A stretch of 64,000 nt of DNA, taken from positions 1,054,001-1,118,000 of the forward strand of contig NZ_CAADHO010000001.1 in assembly GCF_900699765.1 (NCBI RefSeq), written 5' to 3'. The notes under the pieces are model-generated. The model was given only the letters and a program-made list of their open reading frames with translations. It ran no database searches and was not told where the DNA came from. The position numbers were made by a program, and so were the translations under genes. Each line of letters starts with the position of its first letter. The stretch's first letter is position 1. This document shows positions 8,530 to 15,949 of this stretch, piece after piece. Source of the stretch: Desulfoluna butyratoxydans. Lineage in GTDB: Bacteria; Desulfobacterota; Desulfobacteria; Desulfobacterales; Desulfolunaceae.

Positions 8530-8629
8530 TGTAAAGATAAGTTTACGATATCATCCCATTTCTGAAATGCGTGTTAACTTACATTTACACATACAAGCCG
8601 ATCTCCCGGAGTGTAAACCAAGGTTTACA
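8530..8629. promoter_or_regulatory. three TyrR-type boxes (TGTAAA-N6-TTTACA)
   Basis: Boxes at 8530-8547 (TGTAAA, N6, TTTACG), 8572-8589 (TGTTAA, N6, TTTACA) and 8612-8629 (TGTAAA, CCAAGG, TTTACA, an exact match). Their centres are 42 and 40 bp apart, about four helical turns, so they lie on one face of the DNA. They are about 105-200 bp upstream of the sigma-54 promoter, a normal enhancer distance. Confidence 0.75.
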
Positions 8630-8637
8630 CCCCCAGC

Positions 8638-10347
8638 TCACTTCATGCTGTACTTCTCAAGTTTTTTGTGGAGAGCCACCCTGGAGATGCCGAGATCGGC
8701 AGCGGTCTTGGTTTTATTGCCGCTGTGGAGAATCAGGCGCTCGGTGATGACCTTCCGTTCCATGTTTTCCAGGATGTACTTGAGCGGCTCCTGGCTGGCG
8801 TTGATGTTGCCGCCCCTCAAGAAATGGGGCAGGTGCCACGGCTGAATCAACTCTTCCCCCTCCATAATATGGTAGGCTCGCTCCACAACATTCTTCAGCT
8901 CCCGTATATTCCCCGGCCACGAATAGGCCTGAAGAAGACAGCTCGCCTTTGGGGAGACCCCTTTAACCCCTCGTTTCATCTTTCGGTTCAGGGCGCAGAT
9001 GGCATGGCCCGCGATGAGCTCAATATCTTCCCGCCGCCTTTTCAAAGGAGGGATGGTTAAGGTGAAAACGTTGAGGCGGTAGAGGAGGTCTTCCCGAAAG
9101 GTCTTCTTCTCCACCATCTCGGAAAGATTTTTGTTGGTGGCGGCAATCACGCGCACGTCCACCCGTTTGGGCCGACTTGCGCCGATGTGCTCCACTTCCC
9201 CTTCCTGGAGCACTCGCAGGATCTTGGCCTGCATCTGAAGCGGCATGTCACCGATCTCATCCAAAAAAATGGTGCCGTTGTTGGCCAGCTCGAACTTGCC
9301 CAGTTTCGTACTGGCCGCTCCGGTGAAGGCCCCCTTTTCATGACCGAAGAGCTCCGACTCCAGAAGGTTTTCAGGGATGGCAGCGCAGTTGACCCTGATA
9401 AAGGGCTGAAAAGATCGGGGGGACTCCTGATGGATGGCATGGGCGAAGAGTTCTTTGCCCGTTCCGCTCTCCCCGAGAATCAAAACGTTGGAGTCTGATT
9501 GGGCGATGACGCGGGCATGATTCTTCAATGACTCCATGCGTGCGTTACGCGTGAAGATCACATCCATGCAATACCGTGCCTTATGAAGCTTGGAGATCTC
9601 ATTTCGATACCGGTTCAGCTCTTTTTCCATGATATCCAGTTTCTTATTGATCTCACCCAGCTCATCCACATCCTGGAAGATCACCTTGCCCACAACCCCG
9701 GCAAGCTTGCCGTCCACCGTATAAGGAATGCGGGAGGCAACCATGTGGTTGCCCTGTATCCTCTGGATATCGTTAATCTCTGCCACCCCTGTCTTGGCGA
9801 CAATATGAAGACGCGTGTTCTCCACCACCTCGGTGATGTGTTTGCCCACCACCTCCTGATCCGTGACCCCCAGAAAGCCTTTGTAGGCATTGGACATCAT
9901 CGTGATGCGCCCATTGGCATCGGTGACCACCAGCCCGTCATACGCGGTTTCAAGGATATGCTTGAGCAGGGATGTCTCCCGCTGACACGCTTCAAACTGC
10001 CGGGATAATTCACCCGCCTGGCTGACATCCTCAACGAGGACCACCACCCTGTCGGGGTGGCCCTTGGACGCCATGGGGATGACGTTGACCTGATACGTCA
10101 AGTCGCCCATCAAGGCTGTGGCGCTTTTATCTTCCCCTTCTGCAATCGCATCGTCCACACCAAGCTTTGAGAGAAAATCACCGGCTTTTTCATGGGAATT
10201 GTAACCGGCAGAGCCTGAAATCAAGTAATGCGCACTCGTATTCAGGCAAAGAAATTCCTTTTTCTTGTTCATCAAAAAAACAGCATTTGAGATGGTATCG
10301 AGAATATGGTTCAGGGGTATCTGGCTGGTTTGCGACGGCTCTCCCAC
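8638..10347 (-). CDS. sigma-54-dependent transcriptional activator with two PAS-like domains
   Basis: 569 residues. Two PAS-like sensor domains (about 10-105 and 125-225) and a short coiled coil precede an AAA+ domain with Walker A GESGTGKE near 292, the sigma-54-contacting loop GAFTGA and a Walker B region [10 protein letters not shown]-terminal Fis/TyrR-type HTH reads [21 protein letters not shown]. There is no receiver domain, so it probably senses a metabolite. GTG at 10347 has AAGGAGG eight bases upstream; the GTG at 10374 lacks a ribosome site. TyrR-type boxes just beyond its stop codon fit its architecture. Likely target: the small membrane protein gene and perhaps the GntP/CoA-transferase operon. 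Confidence 0.9.
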   Translation of the reverse strand: MGEPSQTSQIPLNHILDTISNAVFLMNKKKEFLCLNTSAHYLISGSAGYNSHEKAGDFLSKLGVDDAIAEGEDKSATALMGDLTYQVNVIPMASKGHPDRVVVLVEDVSQAGELSRQFEACQRETSLLKHILETAYDGLVVTDANGRITMMSNAYKGFLGVTDQEVVGKHITEVVENTRLHIVAKTGVAEINDIQRIQGNHMVASRIPYTVDGKLAGVVGKVIFQDVDELGEINKKLDIMEKELNRYRNEISKLHKARYCMDVIFTRNARMESLKNHARVIAQSDSNVLILGESGTGKELFAHAIHQESPRSFQPFIRVNCAAIPENLLESELFGHEKGAFTGAASTKLGKFELANNGTIFLDEIGDMPLQMQAKILRVLQEGEVEHIGASRPKRVDVRVIAATNKNLSEMVEKKTFREDLLYRLNVFTLTIPPLKRRREDIELIAGHAICALNRKMKRGVKGVSPKASCLLQAYSWPGNIRELKNVVERAYHIMEGEELIQPWHLPHFLRGGNINASQEPLKYILENMERKVITERLILHSGNKTKTAADLGISRVALHKKLEKYSMK

Positions 10348-10603
10348 GATCAAAACCTCCTTCTTTTCATACACTTAATATCATCCAGAGAAGACTGGCC
10401 GGGACCGCGTAAAGCGGCCCTGTCCCCAACGGAGTTTTATCAATCCCATGTGTTAATGAAAAAACAGCGTACACCATTGAGTAAGGAATTTCAGGCCAAT
10501 AAGTGACACGACATAAAAAAACAGAACTTAGCAATGTGATACATCTCAGAGAAACCCTCCGAACCGGTTCGGGCAGGATCCACCTTGAAATCAAGCTATT
10601 TGG
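10348..10603. other. intergenic region without a gene
   Basis: Spacer between the divergently transcribed activator and the lysO pair. I see no open frame, repeat element or terminator here, apart from the promoter listed next to it. Confidence 0.4.
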
Positions 10604-10632
10604 TTGACATTCCCCGGTGCTTCTTCTATATC
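10604..10632 (+). promoter_or_regulatory. sigma-70 promoter of the lysO-like pair
   Basis: TTGACA at 10604-10609 and TATATC at 10627-10632 are 17 bp apart. The predicted leader is about 100 nt, too short for a lysine riboswitch. Confidence 0.65.
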
Positions 10633-10741
10633 CGCAGATGCAGTGACGGCGTGATTTCAGCAGGCGCCGCCCGGTGTAATAGTCGCAGAGAAGACCACCG
10701 ACCGGCAGGCGTGGTTCCTCGCATGATTTTTGGAGTGGGTT

Positions 10742-11065
10742 ATGGTTGAAATTCTCGTCATCATGGCAGCAGGCATGCTCATCGGCTACCTGCTGCGCCG
10801 GAAAAAAGCTCTTTTTCCCATCCTGGACCGCATCGTCATGGCGGTCATCTTTCTCCTTCTCTTTGTCCTGGGCATCTCCGTGGGGTTGAACGAGACCGTG
10901 GTAAGCAGCATCCACATGATCGGCATCAAGGCCGTGGTCCTCACCTCAGGAGCGGTTTTCGGCAGCGTTCTGTGCTGTGCCCTGGCCTACCGCTTTTTCT
11001 TCGCCGACACCTTTGCACATGCCGCATCCGAATCAGCCGACAGGGAGGTGCCACATGAAGGGTAG
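10742..11065 (+). CDS. LysO-family exporter, N-terminal half (separate subunit)
   Basis: 107 residues with about three helices (VEILVIMAAGMLIGYLL, IVMAVIFLLLFVLGISVGL, AVVLTSGAVFGSVLCCALAY). It matches the first part of LysO/YbjE, the lysine exporter that is a single chain of about 300 residues in E. coli. The remainder is encoded by the next gene, which starts 11 bp before this one ends. GGAG lies upstream of the ATG at 10742. Split versions occur in other lineages, so this is probably a genuine two-subunit transporter rather than a frameshift. Substrate is inferred. Confidence 0.75.
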   Translation: MVEILVIMAAGMLIGYLLRRKKALFPILDRIVMAVIFLLLFVLGISVGLNETVVSSIHMIGIKAVVLTSGAVFGSVLCCALAYRFFFADTFAHAASESADREVPHEG

Positions 11066-11654
11066 CCTCACCATCCTCTGCTGCTTTATCGCCGGGGTCC
11101 TGGCCGGGCTCTTTGCCGAGCTTCCCGCCTGGGTCACCGAATCGGACCTCACCCTCTGGGTCCTTTATGCCCTCATCTTTTTTGTGGGCATCGGCATCGG
11201 GGGCGACGCCACCACCTTCTCCGTGCTGAAAAAGAGCAACGTCCGCATCTTTCTGATCCCTGCCGCCATCATCGTCGGCTCCCTGGCCGGGGCCGCCGGG
11301 GCCTCCGTCTTTCTGTCGGATGTCTCCGTCAAAGACGCCATGGCCATCGGATCGGGCCTGGGCTACTACAGCCTCTCCTCCATCTACATCACCGAGATGC
11401 GCGGGGAGACCCTGGGCACCATTGCCCTGCTCTCCAACATCCTGCGGGAGATCTTCACCCTGCTGGCCGCCCCCCTTCTCGTGGCGTGGTTCGGCAGGAC
11501 CGCCCCCATTGCCTCGGCAGGGGCCACGGCCATGGACACCACCCTTCCCATCATCACCCTGAACTCCGGCAAGGACTTCGCCATTCTCGCCCTGTTCAGC
11601 GGGGTGGTGCTCACCATTGCCGTGCCCATTCTGGTGACCTTTATCCTGACGTAA
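11055..11654 (+). CDS. lysO: LysO-family exporter, C-terminal half (separate subunit)
   Basis: 199 residues with about six helices. The family hallmark GSGLGYYSLSSIYITE near residue 100 aligns with the GWYSLSG segment of YbjE, followed by a LSNILREIFTLL segment. Its own GGGAGGTGCCAC precedes ATG 11055, inside the end of the preceding gene, so the two halves are probably translationally coupled. Probable role: export of lysine or related cationic amino acids across the inner membrane. Confidence 0.8.
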   Translation: MKGSLTILCCFIAGVLAGLFAELPAWVTESDLTLWVLYALIFFVGIGIGGDATTFSVLKKSNVRIFLIPAAIIVGSLAGAAGASVFLSDVSVKDAMAIGSGLGYYSLSSIYITEMRGETLGTIALLSNILREIFTLLAAPLLVAWFGRTAPIASAGATAMDTTLPIITLNSGKDFAILALFSGVVLTIAVPILVTFILT

Positions 11655-11709
11655 CGGGTAGGCACAATTTCCCTTGCGATTACGGCCCAGTGGTGCTGAC
11701 ATAAAGGCC

Positions 11710-12537
11710 ATGGCAAAAAAGACAAAAGACGACATACGGATCATCCGGCCCGAGCCGCTGCCCACGGTGGAGCTGCTCACCGGACGGATCCACGATCACG
11801 CCTACCGCCCCCACGCCCACGAGGAGTATGCCATCGGCGTGGTGGAAGCCGGTGTCCAGAGGTACCGGGAACCCGGGGGGACCTACCCCGCCCCGGCAGG
11901 GACCCTCTACACCCTCAACCCCGGGGACGTCCACGCCGGGGAAGCAGCCACCGAGGCGGGCTATCACTACCGCCTTGCCTATGTGCCGGAAAACCTCCTC
12001 CACAGCTACCTGGAGATCGAGTCAGGGGCCTTTCCAAGCCACCCTCACTTCCGGCAGCGCCTGACCCAGGACCCCGCCCTGGCCCGGGAATTCAACCGAG
12101 TCCTGGCCTCCCTGACCGATCCCGCCACCTGCCGCGTCAAGGCAGAATCCGAGCTGGTGCTCACCCTGCGCGCCCTGTTCCACCGACACGGTGAACTGGC
12201 CCCAAAGGAGCTCCCCGACGCCGGAGCCCATGCCATGCGCCGGGTCAAGGCGTACATCAAGCAGCGCGCGGCCGAGCCCCTCACCCTCACGGAGATGGCT
12301 GAACAGGCCGGGCTCTCCCGATACCACTTCATCCGGGTGTTCAAAAAACACACGGGCCTCGCCCCCCACGCCTACCTCACCCAGGTCCGGGTCTTCCAGG
12401 CCAAGGCCGCCATCGAATCCGGTCTCACCCTGGCCGATGCGGCCCTTGCCTCAGGCTTTGCCGACCAGAGCCACATGACCCGTTCCTTCAAGGCCATCTT
12501 CGGCATCACCCCCGGCAAGGTTCAAAAACACCACTGA
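11710..12537 (+). CDS. AraC-family regulator with cupin sensor domain
   Basis: 275 residues. The N-terminal cupin-like domain has PHAHEEYAIGVVEAG, and the double HTH is C-terminal: LTLTEMAEQAGLSRYHFIRVF, then ALASGFADQSHMTRSFKAIFGITPG. The ATG at 11710 is taken because upstream codons lie in the spacer; AAAGG is just before it. It follows the lysO pair by 55 bp and precedes azlCD, so it probably controls amino-acid export on one or both sides. Confidence 0.85.
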   Translation: MAKKTKDDIRIIRPEPLPTVELLTGRIHDHAYRPHAHEEYAIGVVEAGVQRYREPGGTYPAPAGTLYTLNPGDVHAGEAATEAGYHYRLAYVPENLLHSYLEIESGAFPSHPHFRQRLTQDPALAREFNRVLASLTDPATCRVKAESELVLTLRALFHRHGELAPKELPDAGAHAMRRVKAYIKQRAAEPLTLTEMAEQAGLSRYHFIRVFKKHTGLAPHAYLTQVRVFQAKAAIESGLTLADAALASGFADQSHMTRSFKAIFGITPGKVQKHH

Positions 12538-12593
12538 GAATAAGGCCAAAGCGTGCCTCCGGCGGCAAGGTGGGGGCACCTTGAAACCCTATG

Positions 12594-12712
12594 GCGAATG
12601 CATGATGGCAGCCATTCGGCCTGCGTTATCGGGGCATTCGCGTGATGTGTGACATCTGGCAACCGTCTTTGAAAGAGAGGCCCATGTCATTCTTCGAAAA
12701 AACACGATCCAG
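12594..12712. repeat. GCGAATGC...GCATTCGC module, copy 1
   Basis: GCGAATGC (12594-12601) faces GCATTCGC (12634-12641), followed by a conserved tail with GACAT, TGGCA, CCG and a CATTCTTC end. It matches 57666 onward and 58838 onward; the sequence between the arms differs between copies. Confidence 0.65.
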
Positions 12713-12927
12713 AACGTTTGTGATTCGCGAGTTTTTCATCATCATATCCAGGCTCCGCCGAACAATTCAGGCATGTTGTACCAGTGCGTCGTTTTTTGCA
12801 GAACTTTTCTTCAAAAAATCGACCCACCGAAGGTGATGCACTTCAAGCCACAAAGGACACGTGGCGAAAACGGATCCTGTAACATCGAAGCTTGTGAGCC
12901 TGCCCGTACAAACCATCAACGTTAATG

Positions 12928-12994
12928 TCGGGCGAAGCCCGAGTTAAAGGCCCTTGCGCTTTGCCCTGAGGAACGAAGGGCAAAGCGCAAGGGC
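12928..12994. repeat. two-hairpin module, copy 2 (GAGGAACGA loop)
   Basis: TCGGGC-GAA-GCCCGA (12928-12942) lies seven bases from a long stem (CCCTTGCGCTTTGCCCT facing AGGGCAAAGCGCAAGGG, 12950-12994) closed on the loop GAGGAACGA. Confidence 0.75.
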
Positions 12995-13192
12995 AATGAG
13001 CTTTCGAGGTGGCTCACCTCGCCGCCGGAGGCCTGTTTTTCCACCCTCTTTAACCATAGAAAGCAAAAACAAAAAAGCGACCGCAATTTTGTTCAAGCCA
13101 CCGGGCGCCGGTGCGGCTATGCTTGCCGGGTAAACCTTCCGGGCGGCCCTGGGGACGGCCCGGCCTCTTATCCACGTTTTTTCAGGATGTTG

Positions 13193-13903
13193 ATGATGTC
13201 GCGATTTTATGAAGGATGCAGAGATGCGCTGCCCGTGTCGGTGAGTGTGCTGGCCTACGGCAGCGTGCTGGGGGTGCTGGCCGCCAGGAAAGGGGTCTCC
13301 CTGGCCCAGCTTGCCGTCATGAACACCGCCGTCTTTGCCGGGACAGCACAGTTCGTGATGCTGGAGATGTGGCAGGACCACCTGCCCCTCATTGAAATAA
13401 CCCTTGCCGTTCTGGTGATGAACCTGAGGTATCTTCTTGTGGGCGCTTCCCTGCGTTCCCTCTTTGCCGGGAAACCCCTCTGGAAAAAGCTGGCCTTCAT
13501 GCACCTGGTGGCCGATGAGAACTGGGCCATGACCATGGCCGCCCAGCGGCGGGGCAAGGCGTCCGTGGGGCATCTTTTCGGCGGCGGTGTGTGTGTTTAC
13601 CTCTTCTGGAGCGCCGGCACTCTGATGGGCCATACCATGGGTGCGGCCATCTCCAACCCCGAGGCCTTTGCCCTGGACTTTGCCTTTATCGCCGTGTTCC
13701 TGGCCCTGGTGGTGGGGCTCTGGCGCGGAGCCCGCAACGATCTCCTCCCCTGGATCGTGGCTGCGGCGGCGGCCATCGCCTGCGAGAGGCTCTTTCCCGG
13801 CAAGTGGTACATCCTGGCTGGGGGCTTCAGCGGCTCCCTGGCCGCCGCCCTCACCGGAAACAAAGCCCCACACACCGACACCGAGGAGGCCGCCCATGCC
13901 TGA
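13193..13903 (+). CDS. azlC: AzlC-family branched-chain amino acid exporter, large subunit
   Basis: 236 residues with about six helices. The segments GVSLAQLAVMNTAVFAGTAQF and an LRYLLVGASL region are typical of AzlC. With AzlD it forms a branched-chain amino acid exporter (YgaZH type) in the inner membrane. The start is uncertain among 13187, 13193 and 13196; 13193 has AGGA five bases upstream. The stop overlaps the azlD start by 8 bp. Confidence 0.85.
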   Translation: MMSRFYEGCRDALPVSVSVLAYGSVLGVLAARKGVSLAQLAVMNTAVFAGTAQFVMLEMWQDHLPLIEITLAVLVMNLRYLLVGASLRSLFAGKPLWKKLAFMHLVADENWAMTMAAQRRGKASVGHLFGGGVCVYLFWSAGTLMGHTMGAAISNPEAFALDFAFIAVFLALVVGLWRGARNDLLPWIVAAAAAIACERLFPGKWYILAGGFSGSLAAALTGNKAPHTDTEEAAHA

Positions 13904-14216
13904 GTTCATCATCCCCCAATCCCTGGCCCCCTGGGTGTCCATTGCCCTGGCTGCCCTTGTCACCTACAGCCTCCGGGCCGGCGGCCTTTTTGTCTCCCAA
14001 TGGCTCCCCGGAACCGGGCCCATGCGCCGGTTCCTGGATGCCCTTCCCGGCACCCTGCTCCTCTCCCTGGTGGCCCCGGGCCTTGCCTCGGCAGGCCTTT
14101 CCGGCCTGGTGGCCGGGGGCGCCGTGGTGGGGGTCACCGTCAAAACCGGCAACGCCTTTATCGCCATGGTGGCGGGCACCGCCATCGTGGCCGGGTTCAG
14201 GGCCCTGGGCATCTGA
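13896..14216 (+). CDS. azlD: AzlD-family branched-chain amino acid exporter, small subunit
   Basis: 106 residues with three to four helices and the AzlD pattern TYSLRAGGLFV, RRFLDALPGTLLLSLVAPGL and VVGVTVKTGNAFIAMVAG. GAGGAGG lies upstream of ATG 13896, inside the end of azlC, so translation is coupled. Partner of AzlC. Confidence 0.85.
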   Translation: MPEFIIPQSLAPWVSIALAALVTYSLRAGGLFVSQWLPGTGPMRRFLDALPGTLLLSLVAPGLASAGLSGLVAGGAVVGVTVKTGNAFIAMVAGTAIVAGFRALGI

Positions 14217-14229
14217 TCTAAAAAAGCCT

Positions 14230-14403
14230 GCCTCCGGCGGTGAGGTGAGCCACCTCAAGAGCTTATTGCCCTTGCGCTTTCCCCTGCGTTCCTCAGGGCA
14301 AAGCGCAAGGGCCTTCGGCTCGGGCTACGCCCGATATAAACAGGAAATCCGTTGTTAAAACCTGTTGATCTAACGCCAGGTCCCCAACAGGATTGCCGGA
14401 GGC
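14230..14403. repeat. bracketed intergenic element R4
   Basis: 174 bp between convergent azlD and the RND outer-membrane gene. Left end GCCTCCGGCGG is at 14230-14240; right end TTGCCGGAGGC (14393-14403) is slightly degenerate. Its left half, GAGGTGAGCCACCTC plus the two-hairpin module, is close to element R15. Confidence 0.8.
14268..14334. repeat. two-hairpin module, copy 3
   Basis: Stem GCCCTTGCGCTTT (14268-14280) faces AAAGCGCAAGGGC (14300-14312) with GCGTTCCTC at the apex (minus-strand loop GAGGAACGC, one change). Seven bases on is TCGGGC-TAC-GCCCGA (14320-14334). Confidence 0.75.
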
Positions 14404-14420
14404 ACGCTGAGCCGTTACAC

Positions 14421-14465
14421 AAAAAAAAACGTTTGCCGCCCCCGGAAAACCGGGGGCGGCAAACG
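14421..14465 (-). terminator. intrinsic terminator of the RND operon
   Basis: A 16-bp GC-rich stem (CGTTTGCCGCCCCCGG and its complement) around an AAAA/TTTT loop is followed on the minus strand by nine T residues. Confidence 0.85.
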
Positions 14466-14496
14466 TCTTATCGACAAGGAGATGTCGTATTCATGA

Positions 14497-14528
14497 ATGC
14501 CGCTGCGGATGCAGCGGCATTTTTTTTA
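14497..14528 (+). terminator. intrinsic terminator reading rightwards (azlCD)
   Basis: ATGCCGCTGC, loop GGAT, GCAGCGGCAT, then seven T residues. It stops plus-strand transcripts just before the convergent RND outer-membrane gene. Confidence 0.85.
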
Positions 14529-14542
14529 TCGCTGCGCCTTGA

Positions 14543-15949
14543 TTATGAACTCGCTTTCGCCTGGTCTTCAAGCCCTCCGCCCAGGACCTTGTAGAGGCTG
14601 ACCCTGTTGGCCAGTTCCTGGCGCTGCAGGTCGATGAGGGTGGTCTGGGAGGCAAACAGAGAGCGCTGAGCGTCCAGGACGCTCAGGAAAGAATCCACCC
14701 CTTCGGTGTAGCGCCTCAGGGAGAGGTCGTAGGCCTCCTGGCTTGCCTGGACCAGCATGTCCTGGGCCTCCAGCTGGCGGCCCAGGGTCTCCCTGGCGGC
14801 CAGGGCGTCGGCCACCTCTTTAAAGGCCACCTGCAGGGTTTTTTCGTAATTCACCACGGCAATCTCCTGATCGATCTTCGCGGCTTTGAGCAGGGCTTTG
14901 TTCCGCCCGCCGTTGAAGATGGGAATGGAGATGGAGGGGCCAAGGCCCCAGGCACCGGCGTCCGAGGAGGAGAAGAGGTCCCCCAGGTCCGTGCTGGAGT
15001 AGCCGAGGCTGCCGGTAAGGGCAATGCGCGGATAAAAAGCAGCCCGTGCCGCCCCGATATTGGCGCCTGCCGCCTTCAGGGAAAATTCGGCCTGGAGGAT
15101 ATCCGGGCGACTCAGCAGCACCTCGGAGGAGAGCCCCACGGGGATCTCATCCATAACCGCCGATTTCTCGAGGTTTGCCGTCATGGGAATCCCTTCCAGG
15201 TTCCGGGTTCCCAGGATCAGCACCAGGGCGTTCTTGTCCAGCTGGACCAGCCGGGTGTACAGCACCGTGTTCACCCGGGCGGACTCCAGGGCAATGCGCG
15301 CCTGGGAGAGATCCTGACGGGTGGCCACGCCGTTCCGATAGCTCTTGTCCACCAGCTCGTAGGTCTGATGGCGCGTCTCCAGAGATTCCCTGGACAGCGT
15401 CAGGGTCTCCATGTCGCTGGTGAGCTGCAGGTAGGCATTGGCCGCCTGGGCGATGAGCGAGATGGTGATGCTTTTCCTGGCCTCTTCGGTGGCCAGGTAG
15501 TTGTTCAGGGCCACCTGGCTCAGGTTGTCCACCCGACCAAACAGGTCAAGCTCATAGGCGGGCATGGCAAGACCGGCGGTGTAGGTTTCGGCGGTGTTGC
15601 CGCCAAAATCCTTTCTGTACTCCCCGGTCCCCGCCGCATTGATCTCCGGCAGAAGCTTGGAGCGCTCGATGCGATAGAGGGCCTGGGTTTTCTGAACGTT
15701 CAGGGCCGCGGTCTTCAGGTCCCGGTTGTTGGCCAGGGCTGTTTCCACCACCTGCTGCAGGGCAGGGGACTGGAAGAAGCTCCGCCAGGGGATGTCGCTG
15801 GCAAGGCCCTGGTCAGCCTCGGAGGCGTTCTCCTGAACCGAGGACCAGTTTTCTGCGGTCACCGAGCCCGGGCGCTTGTATGTCGGGGCCAGGGAGCAGC
15901 CCGACATCATCAGGGCCCCGGCCAGCACAACGGTTGCAATTCTTTTCAT
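14543..15949 (-). CDS. RND efflux outer-membrane lipoprotein (NodT/OprM family)
   Basis: 468 residues. The signal peptide ends in a lipobox-like MSGC followed by SLAPTYKRP, the usual OprM-type N-terminus. The rest is the duplicated TolC-like fold, with LSRPDILQAEFSLKAAGANI and GLGPSISIPIFNGG as family landmarks. It abuts the permease gene with no gap and completes a tripartite pump (channel, permease, adaptor). Confidence 0.92.
   Translation of the reverse strand: MKRIATVVLAGALMMSGCSLAPTYKRPGSVTAENWSSVQENASEADQGLASDIPWRSFFQSPALQQVVETALANNRDLKTAALNVQKTQALYRIERSKLLPEINAAGTGEYRKDFGGNTAETYTAGLAMPAYELDLFGRVDNLSQVALNNYLATEEARKSITISLIAQAANAYLQLTSDMETLTLSRESLETRHQTYELVDKSYRNGVATRQDLSQARIALESARVNTVLYTRLVQLDKNALVLILGTRNLEGIPMTANLEKSAVMDEIPVGLSSEVLLSRPDILQAEFSLKAAGANIGAARAAFYPRIALTGSLGYSSTDLGDLFSSSDAGAWGLGPSISIPIFNGGRNKALLKAAKIDQEIAVVNYEKTLQVAFKEVADALAARETLGRQLEAQDMLVQASQEAYDLSLRRYTEGVDSFLSVLDAQRSLFASQTTLIDLQRQELANRVSLYKVLGGGLEDQAKASS

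Larger units (their letters stand above)
12555..13032. repeat. bracketed intergenic element R2/R3
   Basis: A 478-bp region opened by GCCTCCGGCGG (12555-12565) and closed by CCGCCGGAGGC (13022-13032). The left part carries the GCGAATGC/GCATTCGC module (12594-12712). The right part carries the two-hairpin module and a GAGGTGGCTCACCTC dyad at the right end. It fills most of the space between araC and azlC; short open frames inside are not conserved in other copies. Confidence 0.8.

Noticed and set aside
10639-10741. Lysine riboswitch in the lysO leader
   Set aside because: The leader is only about 100 nt and I see none of the conserved L-box segments.
10742-11065. LysO pair as one gene broken by a frameshift
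   Set aside because: Each part has its own start codon and good ribosome site, and the overlap is of the translational-coupling type; split forms are known.
12642-12836. 64-codon open frame between araC and azlC
   Set aside because: It lies inside repeat module R2; the other copies of the module (57666, 58838) do not keep the frame.
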